From CAYMJK01 sp043101635 (GTDB lineage: Bacteria; Planctomycetota; Phycisphaerae; Phycisphaerales; UBA1924), in assembly GCA_043101635.1 (NCBI GenBank), contig JBICIE010000255.1, forward strand, positions 1 through 7,875: a stretch of 7,875 bases of DNA, given 5' to 3'. Of this stretch, positions 1 through 5,996 are shown in pieces. The position numbers and the translations under genes were made by a program. The first letter of the stretch is position 1. Every line of letters begins with the position of its first letter. Below the pieces are notes generated by a model that was given only the letters and a program-made list of their open reading frames with translations, was not told the origin of the DNA and searched no databases.

Positions 1-975
1 CCACCGAACCCATCTGTTGGCCACCGCGGCGGTCGCGACGCTGGCCGGCTTGCCGCGGGCCGTCATCGAGTCGTACAGCGCCCGCCAACGCGCGTCGTAG
101 CGACGGAGCCGATGGGCCGCCTGCACGAGGACCGCCCGCAGAGCGCCCCGTCCCGCCTTGACCAGTCCCGCGTCGGCGACACGCTCGCCGCTCGATGCGT
201 TGCGCGGGCTCAGCCCGCAGTATCGCGACAGCTGCTTGCCCGTCCGGAACCGGTCGAACCGGCCGATGTCGGCCCGGAGCATCCACGCCGTGACCGGGCC
301 GACCCCCTTGATGGTCAGCAGCCGTTGGACTACGGGGTCGCCGGCCGTCTGTTCGGCGAGTACGCGTTCGACCTCTGCGATCTTGTCGGCGGCCCGGCCG
401 AGATCCTCCAGCAGACTGTTGATGATCAACCGGACCGTCCGGTTGAGTTCGGCCACTTCGCGCAGCCAATGCAGCCATCCCCTGGTCCATCGGGACAGCG
501 GCGGCTCGGCCACTCGACGCTCGCGCAGCAGCGCGAGGATGCGCACCTTCGCTTCCCGACGCTGCTGGACGAACTGCATGCGACGCTGCGTCAGGCTGCG
601 CAGATCGCGGATCGATTCCGGCGCCAGCCAGACCTCGGGCAGGAACCCGCTGCGCGCGAGTTCGGCGAGCAGCCGGGCGTCGGAGAGATCTGACTTGTCG
701 GGGTTGTGCCGCATGCGGTTGACGTACCCGGGATGAGTAAGTCTGGCGGGCAAGCCGGCGCACTCGATCAACTCGTGGGCGAGCTGGGCGGCCCCCGAGC
801 ACGACTCGATCGCCACGGTCTCCGGCCGCCCATGCGGCTCGATCACCCCGACGATCTCGCTGATGCGGCTTGGCACGCTGCGATTGCACCGAACCTCCCC
901 TCGCTCGTCGACCACGCACACCTGCGTCCGCCTCTGGTGATAGTCCAACCCGACCCAGATCCGTATCCTGTCCAT
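1..975 (-). CDS. IS110-family transposase (DEDD type), 3' end cut by the window edge
   Basis: Read on the minus strand from the ATG at 975, the frame stays open for 325 codons to base 1 with no stop, so only the extreme C-terminus is missing (family members usually run about 330-400 residues). The N-terminal RuvC-like DEDD domain shows D11 in VGLDYH, E57 in AIESCSGA, and D96 and D99 in DKSDLSDARLLAEL. The C-terminal Transposase_20 domain begins near residue 220 with IKGVGPVTAWMLRADIG and continues through LSRYCGLSPRNASSGERV and KAGRGALRAVLVQAA. The Ser in the SSGER stretch (residue 261 or 262) fits the catalytic serine of these RNA-guided recombinases. An AAGGAG Shine-Dalgarno lies 8 nt before the ATG, inside a strong stem. 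Known IS110 enzymes insert site-specifically using a bridge/seek RNA from the element's own flank. The domain order supports an intact protein; whether it is active cannot be seen. Confidence 0.95.
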   Translation of the reverse strand, partial: MDRIRIWVGLDYHQRRTQVCVVDERGEVRCNRSVPSRISEIVGVIEPHGRPETVAIESCSGAAQLAHELIECAGLPARLTHPGYVNRMRHNPDKSDLSDARLLAELARSGFLPEVWLAPESIRDLRSLTQRRMQFVQQRREAKVRILALLRERRVAEPPLSRWTRGWLHWLREVAELNRTVRLIINSLLEDLGRAADKIAEVERVLAEQTAGDPVVQRLLTIKGVGPVTAWMLRADIGRFDRFRTGKQLSRYCGLSPRNASSGERVADAGLVKAGRGALRAVLVQAAHRLRRYDARWRALYDSMTARGKPASVATAAVANRWVRW

Positions 976-983
976 GCCTGCGA

Positions 984-989
984 CTCCTT
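984..989 (-). promoter_or_regulatory. transposase Shine-Dalgarno AAGGAG, sequestered in a stem
   Basis: AAGGAG sits 8 nt before the ATG at 975 and fixes that start. Its GGAG (984-987) is the last part of the 12-bp perfect stem pairing 976-987 with 1030-1041, whose other side abuts the start codon. When the RNA folds, ribosome access should be blocked, keeping transposase synthesis low. The stem and the SD are read directly; the regulatory effect is inferred. Confidence 0.55.
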
Positions 990-1053
990 GATGGGATTGA
1001 CGACCAACCGGAGTGTGTAGCCCCGGTCGGGAGTCGCAGGCCTTCATCCCCAT

Positions 1054-1077
1054 CTGACGTGCGCTGACGTCAGTGCA
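1054..1077. repeat. CTGACGT direct repeat plus CTGACGTCAG palindrome
   Basis: CTGACGT occurs at 1054-1060 and again at 1064-1070, 10 bp apart (one helical turn). The second copy forms a perfect 10-bp palindrome at 1064-1073. Allowing one G.T mismatch, the symmetry extends over 1060-1077. It lies in the non-coding flank of the insertion sequence. It could be a protein-binding site, part of the bridge RNA fold, or near the element's end. The sequence alone does not decide. Confidence 0.4.
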
Positions 1078-1100
1078 TTCCGGCAAGGGGTGGGGCCGGA

Positions 1101-1210
1101 TTCCATCCTGCCGGCCGCAGGCCCTCAGTCCTCCTCGCCACCGACTCGAACCGCCGCCCCGCTCTGGCGTCATCGTCCAGAATCAGAACCGTCAACCGGC
1201 GCGACACAAC
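1101..1210. other. intergenic DNA between the IS flank and the propeller gene
   Basis: No gene is visible in these 110 bases. There are two weak 5-bp hairpins: CCTGC/GCAGG at 1107-1121, and TCTGG/CCAGA pairing 1163-1167 with 1177-1181. Neither is followed by a T-run in either direction, so I do not call a terminator. A TTGACG box on the minus strand (1190-1195) has no convincing -10 partner at normal spacing. The junction between insertion sequence and host DNA must lie here or slightly to the left. Confidence 0.5.
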
Positions 1211-3622
1211 TCACGGACACCCCGCCGCAAATTCGTTCTGGAAAGCCAGAAAGTCGAAGAAGGTGAACGCGCCATCCCCGTCGAAGTCCGCCCGCGGGTC
1301 ACCCGCGCTGAAGAGGTTCTGGAACTCCAGGAAGTCGAAGAAGGTCAACTCGCCATCGCCATCAAGGTCAGCGCGACAGGGCACGATCTCGCAGCCCCAC
1401 CTGGCCATGTAGGCCGAGACCACGCCGCCGGCGGTGGTGAAGGCACCGCCGGCGTAGAGGGCACTGTCCACGTGGGCGTCGACGGCTTTCAGGGCGTAGA
1501 CCTCTGGGTAGCGACCGCCCACGCCATCGCCCATTGGCATCCACGCCGATCCGTCCCAGCGCGCGACGCCGCGGGCGTCCACACCCCCAGCGGTGGTGAA
1601 GTGGCCTCCGGCGAACAGGGCCGCACCCTTGCCGTCGTCAAAGGCCGCCAGGGCGAAAATCGTGTCGTCCATCCCCGAGCGCAGCCGCGTCCATGCCGCG
1701 CCGTCCCATCGCGCGATGCGGTTAGCGGTCACGCCTCCGGCGGCGAGGAATTCGCCGCCGGCGTAGAGGGCCGGACCAGCGCCGTCGTCGAAGACAGTCA
1801 GCGCGCGGACAATGCGGTCTAGGCCTTCACCCAGTGGCGTCCACGCCGAGCCATCCCATCGCGCAATGCGGTTGGCAGTCACGCCGCCGGCGATAGTAAA
1901 AAAGCCTCCGGCGTAGAGGGCCGGGCCGGCGCCGTCATCGAAGACAGTCAGGGCGTGGACAGCTAAGCTCACGCCCGTGTCGAGCGGCGTCCACGCCGTT
2001 CCGTCCCATCGCGCGATGTTGTTGGCGGCCACGCCGCCGGCGGTCTCGAACGTGCCGCCGACGTAGAGGGCCGGGCCCGCGCCGTCATCGAACACGACCA
2101 GCGCGTTGACCCCGTAGAAGCTCCCCCCCAAGCCTTCGCCCAGCGGCGTCCACTCCAAGCCGTCCCATCGCGCGATGCGGTTGGCGGCCACGCCGCCCGC
2201 ACGGCTGAAGTAGCCCCCGCAATAGAGGGCCTCTCCGGCGCCGTCGTCGAAGACGGCCAAGGCTCTGACCCCAGCGTTCATCCCCGAGCCCAGTGGCATC
2301 CACGTCGAGCCGTCCCATCGGGCAATGTAATTGGCGGCCACGTCGCCGGCGGTGATGAACTCCCCGCCGGCGTAGAGGGCCGGGCCAGCGCCGTCGTCGA
2401 AGACAGTCAGGGCACCGACCCAGTCGTCCACTCCCGTGCCCAGCAGGGTCCACGCCGATCCCTCCCAGCGCGCGATGTGACTGGCAAACAGGCCACCCGC
2501 TTCGATAAAGTAGCCTCCGGCGTACAGGGCCGGCCCTGTGCCGTCGTCAAAGACCGCCTGGGCGTTAACGTCACTGCTCATCCCCGTTCCCAGCGGCGTC
2601 CAGGTCGAACCATCCCATCGGGCCATGTGCATGGCGGCGATGCCGCCGGCGAAGGTAAACCTGCCCCCGGCGTAGAGGGCTGGTCCCGCGCCGTCGTCAA
2701 AGACCGTCAGGGTGTAGACCCAGTTGGACATACCCCGGCCCAGTGACGTCCACGCCGATCCATCCCATCGCGCAATGTGGGAGGCGGCCACCCCGCCGGC
2801 TTTGGTGAACTTTCCTCCGGCGTAGAGGGCCGGACCCCCACCATCGTCAAATACCCTGAGGGCGAAGACCTCTGGGAAGCTCGTTCCGCCCACGCCTTCG
2901 CCCAGTGACCTCCACGTCGAGCCGTCCCAGCGCGCGATGTAGTTGGCGGCCACGCTGCCGGCGGTGGTGAACTCGCCCCCGGCGTAGAGGGCCGGGCCCG
3001 CGCCGTCGTCGAAGACCGTCAGGGCAGAGACCTCTGAGAAGCCGGCCCCGCCCACCCCGTCGCCCAGTGGCGTCCACGCCGAGCCATCCCAGCGCGCGAT
3101 GTGGTTGGCGGACACGCTGCCGGCGGCGGTGAAGCGGCCCCCGGCGTAGAGGGCTTCTCCCGAGCCATCGTCATACACTGTCATTGCGGAGATGTGGCCG
3201 CTCAATCCTGTTCCCAGTGGTGTCCATGCCGAGCCGTCCCAGCGCGCAATGTTGTTAGCGGGCTGGCCGCCGGCAGTCGCAAAAAAGCCTCCAACGTAGA
3301 GCGCCGGTCCCGTGCCATCATCGAAGACGGCCAGGGCATAGACCCGGCCATCCACTCCCTCGCCCAGTGGCGTCCACGCCGAGCCGTTCCAGCGCGCGAT
3401 GTTGTTAGCGGCCTCGCCGCCGGCGGCTGTGAACGTGCCCGCCGCGTATAGGGCCTCTCCGGCGCCATCGTCGAAGACCGTCAGGGCTGCGATGATGCCG
3501 TCCACGCCTGCCACATCGAACACGCCCTCTGCCCACTCAGGGTCACACGGCTGGCCCATCGCCCGCTGCGCCAGCCCCACCACGAACAGCAGGCCCACCA
3601 GCAGCACAATCAGAGCGGACAT
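1211..3622 (-). CDS. secreted 14-repeat beta-propeller-like protein with GC-type dockerin tail
   Basis: The protein is 803 residues from the ATG at 3622. Residues 1-23 form a signal peptide: a hydrophobic core, then A21-M22-G23 as a likely signal peptidase I site. Residues 44-742 are 14 repeats of 50 (or 53-54) residues with the pattern V-x-ALTVFDDGAGPALYAGG-x-F-x-x-AGG-x-x-AN-x-IARWDGS-x-W-x-PLG-x-G, resembling Rax2/Kelch-like propeller blades. Residues 743-803 carry two calcium loops (D752/D754/D756/D763 and D779/D781/D783/D790), each followed by FFDFLxFQNxF, and end in Gly-Cys-Pro. In the family this tail is thought to anchor or attach secreted proteins, but the partner is unknown. Start choice: the frame stays open to 3772, and an ATG at 3748 has GGAGG 8 nt upstream but would put 42 residues before the hydrophobic core. 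A GTG at 3628 would add Met-Arg. I chose 3622 for the signal peptide. Ligand or function is not known; no catalytic motif is seen. Confidence 0.88.
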   Translation of the reverse strand: MSALIVLLVGLLFVVGLAQRAMGQPCDPEWAEGVFDVAGVDGIIAALTVFDDGAGEALYAAGTFTAAGGEAANNIARWNGSAWTPLGEGVDGRVYALAVFDDGTGPALYVGGFFATAGGQPANNIARWDGSAWTPLGTGLSGHISAMTVYDDGSGEALYAGGRFTAAGSVSANHIARWDGSAWTPLGDGVGGAGFSEVSALTVFDDGAGPALYAGGEFTTAGSVAANYIARWDGSTWRSLGEGVGGTSFPEVFALRVFDDGGGPALYAGGKFTKAGGVAASHIARWDGSAWTSLGRGMSNWVYTLTVFDDGAGPALYAGGRFTFAGGIAAMHMARWDGSTWTPLGTGMSSDVNAQAVFDDGTGPALYAGGYFIEAGGLFASHIARWEGSAWTLLGTGVDDWVGALTVFDDGAGPALYAGGEFITAGDVAANYIARWDGSTWMPLGSGMNAGVRALAVFDDGAGEALYCGGYFSRAGGVAANRIARWDGLEWTPLGEGLGGSFYGVNALVVFDDGAGPALYVGGTFETAGGVAANNIARWDGTAWTPLDTGVSLAVHALTVFDDGAGPALYAGGFFTIAGGVTANRIARWDGSAWTPLGEGLDRIVRALTVFDDGAGPALYAGGEFLAAGGVTANRIARWDGAAWTRLRSGMDDTIFALAAFDDGKGAALFAGGHFTTAGGVDARGVARWDGSAWMPMGDGVGGRYPEVYALKAVDAHVDSALYAGGAFTTAGGVVSAYMARWGCEIVPCRADLDGDGELTFFDFLEFQNLFSAGDPRADFDGDGAFTFFDFLAFQNEFAAGCP
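1397..3493 (-). repeat. coding tandem repeat: 14 units of about 150 bp
   Basis: Nine units are exactly 50 codons, units 3 and 4 are 54, units 9 and 13 are 53, and unit 14 stops after 35 codons at the ARW motif, where the dockerin tail begins. All lengths are multiples of three. Units are similar in DNA as well as protein (shared blocks such as the complement of TCCCATCGCGCGATG and GCGTAGAGGGCCGG), pointing to expansion by recombination or slippage. The array creates periodic false open frames on both strands. Confidence 0.93.
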
Positions 3623-3767
3623 CCTCACAACAGGCGATGAACTGCGGGTGCCGGACCACCCTGCCAGCGGCGCCCCAGACCGAGCGCCCCGGACCCGGGT
3701 CGGGGAACAGCAGGCCATCCAGATTCCGATAGTCGCGCAGCGCATCATCGCGGCATCCTCCGGCGCC

Positions 3768-3795
3768 AGCATACCAAGTCTCGGCCCGTCCGCAA
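3768..3795 (-). promoter_or_regulatory. candidate sigma70-type promoter for the propeller gene
   Basis: On the minus strand TTGCGG (3790-3795) and TATGCT (3768-3773) are separated by 16 nt, and TGG directly before the second box gives an extended -10. Transcription would begin near 3761. That would exclude the upstream ATG at 3772 as a start and leave a leader of about 140 nt before the ATG at 3622. It would also let the gene be expressed independently of hutGI. Matches are 4 of 6 at each box, so this is tentative. Confidence 0.3.
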
Positions 3796-3830
3796 GCCCG
3801 CGATCCTCTCAACTCTTCCGCTCTCGAAGC

Positions 3831-5084
3831 TCACCCGACCACTCGCCCGGCGCACACCACCACATCCACGTGCCGCCCGCCGAACTCCTGGCCGAGCATC
3901 CGCTCGTCGCTGTGCCGCAGCAGAACCAGATCTGCGCGCGCGCCCGGCGTGATCCGCCCGCGATCCCGCAGCCCGAGCACCGCAGCCCCATTCACCGTCG
4001 CCGCGCAGATCGCCTCCGCGCTGGAGATGCCGCGCGCGCAATTGGATGCCGCGCCGCCGCCACAGAACCGCGTCGCCAGCGCAATCGCCATCGGCATTGA
4101 AGCAGTGGGGGCGCTGCCGGGGTTGCAGTTCGTCGCGATCGCCAGCGCCCCGCCCGCCTCGATGAACCCCCGCCCGTCCGCGTACCGCCCGTCCGTGTGA
4201 AACCCGCTGCACGGCAGCATCACGCCGAAGGTGTCGCTCGCCGCAAGCCGGCGCAGCGACTCGGCGCCGGTCGCCTCCAGATGATCCACACTCCGGAACC
4301 CCCGCCCGACCGCCGCCTCCGTCATCCCCAGCGCGTTGAACTGATCGGCGTGCACGCGGCAGACATGCCCGAGTTCCGCCGCACGATCGAACAGCCGCAG
4401 ACATTCCGCCAGACTCCACGCCCCCTCCTCGCAATACGCGTCCACCGCGGCATCCGGGAACTCCACATGCACCGCCGGCAGCGTCTCCTCGACTGTGCGG
4501 CGGACGAACTGGTCGCGCTCGACCTCCGGATCCAGCGCATGACCGATGCACGCCGTCGGAATCACCGTCCCGGCCCAGCGCTCGCCGGCCCGGCGGATCG
4601 CCCGCAGCATCTTCAGCTCATCGGCCGTCGTCAGCCCGTACCCGCTCTTCACCTCGACCGTCGTCGTCCCCTCGCGCAGCATGAACTCCAGCCGCGCCAG
4701 CAGTCCCTCGACAAGCTCATCCTCGCTCGCCGACCGCACCGCGCGCACGGTCGACATGATCCCCCCGCCCGCCTTCAGCAGTTCCAGGTACGTCGCCCCG
4801 CGCTGCTTGGCCTCCCATTCATCCAGCCGGTCCCCCGCCCAGCACGCGTGCGTGTGGCAATCGACGAACGCCGGCATGCACAGACGCCCACGCGCTTCCA
4901 GCACCGCCGCGCCCGCCGGCGCCGGCGCGGTCGAATCGTGCGCCCGAACCTCGGCGATCACTCCTTGCTCATCAACAACCACATCCCCCGGATCGACAAC
5001 CCCAAGCTCGCCCATCGCGCTCCCGCGCCGCACCGGATCCCCCGCCAGCGTCAGCACCCGTGCATTGCGGATCACCAGCGTCAC
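3831..5084 (-). CDS. hutI: imidazolonepropionase (EC 3.5.2.7)
   Basis: 417 residues, the usual size. It is an amidohydrolase-superfamily enzyme of the cytosol that hydrolyses 4-imidazolone-5-propanoate to N-formimidoyl-L-glutamate, the third step of histidine degradation. Family signatures in order: metal-binding FVDCHTHACWAGDR (H77, H79), GGGIMSTV (residues 107-113), EVKSGYGL (144-151), GHALDPE (H182), RVHADQF (H245), VDHLE (H268), TNCNPGS (318-324) and the C-terminal GARADLVLL. The start is GTG at 5084, overlapping the hutG stop in GTGA, with GGAGAG 5 nt upstream. One oddity: N319 stands where family members such as the B. subtilis enzyme have an Asp that binds the metal. All other signatures are intact, so I still call imidazolonepropionase; a shift to another cyclic-amide substrate is possible but less likely given the adjacent hutG. 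Confidence 0.94.
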   Translation of the reverse strand: MTLVIRNARVLTLAGDPVRRGSAMGELGVVDPGDVVVDEQGVIAEVRAHDSTAPAPAGAAVLEARGRLCMPAFVDCHTHACWAGDRLDEWEAKQRGATYLELLKAGGGIMSTVRAVRSASEDELVEGLLARLEFMLREGTTTVEVKSGYGLTTADELKMLRAIRRAGERWAGTVIPTACIGHALDPEVERDQFVRRTVEETLPAVHVEFPDAAVDAYCEEGAWSLAECLRLFDRAAELGHVCRVHADQFNALGMTEAAVGRGFRSVDHLEATGAESLRRLAASDTFGVMLPCSGFHTDGRYADGRGFIEAGGALAIATNCNPGSAPTASMPMAIALATRFCGGGAASNCARGISSAEAICAATVNGAAVLGLRDRGRITPGARADLVLLRHSDERMLGQEFGGRHVDVVVCAGRVVG

Positions 5085-5095
5085 GCCCGCTCTCC
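5081..5095 (-). promoter_or_regulatory. hutG-hutI junction: GTGA overlap with Shine-Dalgarno GGAGAG
   Basis: GGAGAG at 5090-5095 lies inside the last codons of hutG, 5 nt before the GTG at 5084. The GTG shares bases with the hutG TGA stop at 5081-5083. This settles the non-ATG start of hutI and indicates translational coupling, so that ribosomes finishing hutG re-initiate on hutI. Confidence 0.75.
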
Positions 5096-5962
5096 GAACC
5101 CGCGCAGGAACTCCAGGAAGATCCGGGCAGCCAGCCGCGCGGTCCGTCCCCCTTCATCATGGGCCGGGCACAGTTCCATGATGTCGAAGCACCGCACCCG
5201 CTCGTGGGCGCCCGCCGCCCGCGCCCACGCCAGCGCCTCCGCCGGCGCCATCCCGCACGGGTTCATCGCGCTCACCCCCGGCGCAAACGCCTGATCGATC
5301 ACATCAAGGTCGAAGCTGAAGAACACATCCCCCTCCGGCCACGCCCATGCGCCCGGCGCAGCCCGCTCTTCGACCCGCCCCCCGTGCGCCTCGAACCACG
5401 CCAGGTGCTCGGCGCTGTTCACCACCGGATCCAGCCCGTGCACGCGCAGCTCCCGCACGTGGCGTCCCTCCACCAGCCGCCGAAACGGCATCCCCGACCC
5501 CGCTTCCGCCCGCACATCCAGGTGGGCGTCCACGTACGCCCCGGCCAGCGGCGCCTCCGCCCGCTCGGCCACCGCCCGCACCAGCGCAAACGTCAGGTCA
5601 TGCCCGCCCCCGATTCCCACCGGAAACAGCCCCGCCTCCAGCAACGCCCCCGTCGCCTCGGTCACCCGCGCGTGCGTCTCATCCAGATCCGCCCCCGCGA
5701 TCACATCCCCCGCGTCATAGATCACCGGCCACGGCCCGCTCGCCGCCTCGGCGCTGCCCAGCCTTGCCAGCGCCGCCCGAAACGCCTCCGGCCCCGCGGC
5801 AGCCCCCACGCGCCCCCCGTTCAGCCGCACCCCGAGGTCATCGGCCAGCCCCAGCAGCCCGATCGCACACCCCGCCGGCTCTGTCCGGATCCGCGAGGCA
5901 AACCGCCCCGGCCCGATCCCCTCGGGCCACCTGCCCGGCCTCGTATGCGGGATTCCGGTCAT
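5081..5962 (-). CDS. hutG: formimidoylglutamase, arginase/ureohydrolase family (EC 3.5.3.8)
   Basis: 293 residues from the ATG at 5962. It is a ureohydrolase fold with the binuclear manganese ligands in place: GIGGGHD (H121), VDAHLDVR (D145, H147, D149) and SFDLDVID (D218, D220). SGMPF (156-160), APGVSAMNPCGM (227-238) and DIMELCPAHD (260-269) match the family pattern. It should convert N-formimidoyl-L-glutamate to glutamate and formamide, the final step after HutI. The immediately downstream, overlapping hutI makes HutG much more likely than agmatinase or arginase, which share the motifs. The frame is open up to 6154, but that extension is antisense to proS, lacks family similarity and is low-complexity. 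The 5962 start puts the conserved Trp near residue 12, as in known HutG. No Shine-Dalgarno is seen before it. An ATG at 5998, exactly opposite the proS start codon, is the main alternative. Confidence 0.87.
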   Translation of the reverse strand: MTGIPHTRPGRWPEGIGPGRFASRIRTEPAGCAIGLLGLADDLGVRLNGGRVGAAAGPEAFRAALARLGSAEAASGPWPVIYDAGDVIAGADLDETHARVTEATGALLEAGLFPVGIGGGHDLTFALVRAVAERAEAPLAGAYVDAHLDVRAEAGSGMPFRRLVEGRHVRELRVHGLDPVVNSAEHLAWFEAHGGRVEERAAPGAWAWPEGDVFFSFDLDVIDQAFAPGVSAMNPCGMAPAEALAWARAAGAHERVRCFDIMELCPAHDEGGRTARLAARIFLEFLRGFGERA

Positions 5963-5996
5963 GGCCAAACGTAGGCCGCGCGTAAACTCACCCCCC
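5963..5996. promoter_or_regulatory. 34-bp divergent intergenic region between hutG and proS, candidate proS -10
   Basis: Only 34 bp separate the chosen starts, so promoter elements must overlap the opposite gene. On the plus strand TAAACT (5983-5988) could be a -10 box placing the transcript start within a few bases of the proS ATG at 5997, which would suit a leaderless message. No Shine-Dalgarno precedes that ATG (the six bases before it are all C). No good -35 box is visible. Nothing convincing is seen for hutG. Confidence 0.22.

Larger units (their letters stand above)
1..1100 (-). mobile_element. IS110-family insertion sequence, partial (outer ends not defined)
   Basis: The element is recognised from its transposase plus a structured non-coding flank upstream of it. 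IS110 elements lack conspicuous terminal inverted repeats and usually make little or no target duplication, so the exact left end cannot be read from one copy. I place it provisionally near 1100, beyond the last structured hairpin. It must lie before the stop codon of the next gene at 1211 if that gene is undisturbed. The other end lies outside the window. The insertion sits just behind the 3' end of the propeller gene, in the same orientation, and does not appear to have damaged it. Confidence 0.7.
976..1100 (-). ncRNA. candidate IS110 bridge/seek RNA region
   Basis: This non-coding stretch lies directly upstream of the transposase ATG, where the IS110 subgroup keeps its bridge RNA. Read on the minus strand it holds a hairpin with a TCCGGC/GCCGGA stem (1095-1100 with 1079-1084) and a 10-nt loop. 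Next comes the CTGACGTCAG palindrome, then a perfect 12-bp stem (1030-1041 with 976-987, GCCTGCGACTCC with GGAGTCGCAGGC) enclosing a 42-nt loop. Inside that loop two alternative 5-bp pairings exist: CGACC/GGTCG (1025-1029 with 1001-1005) or ACCGG/CCGGT (1023-1027 with 1007-1011). A long stem with an unpaired or asymmetric interior is the shape expected of a donor- or target-binding loop. Assigning guide bases needs the true element ends and other copies. RNA ends are unknown and the coordinates are approximate. Confidence 0.45.

Noticed and set aside
112..1020. Plus-strand open frames over the insertion sequence
   Set aside because: They are antisense to a transposase with all DEDD residues and the serine domain visible, and have no recognisable domains.
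1107..1121. CCTGC/GCAGG hairpin as terminator of the propeller gene
   Set aside because: The stem is only 5 bp and no T-run follows on the minus strand.
1073..3451. Open frames on the plus strand across the propeller gene (for example 1073-1822, 2477-2746, 3101-3451)
   Set aside because: Their periodic motifs are the complement of the 150-bp repeat units; they are shadows of the minus-strand gene.
1397..3493. Regular 150-bp repeats as a CRISPR array or satellite DNA
   Set aside because: The units are contiguous, in frame, vary mostly in a coding-compatible way and encode a clear protein repeat; there are no unique spacers.
4197..5974. Plus-strand open frames of 211-365 codons over hutI and hutG
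   Set aside because: Arg/Pro/His-rich shadows of two genes with full sets of catalytic motifs.
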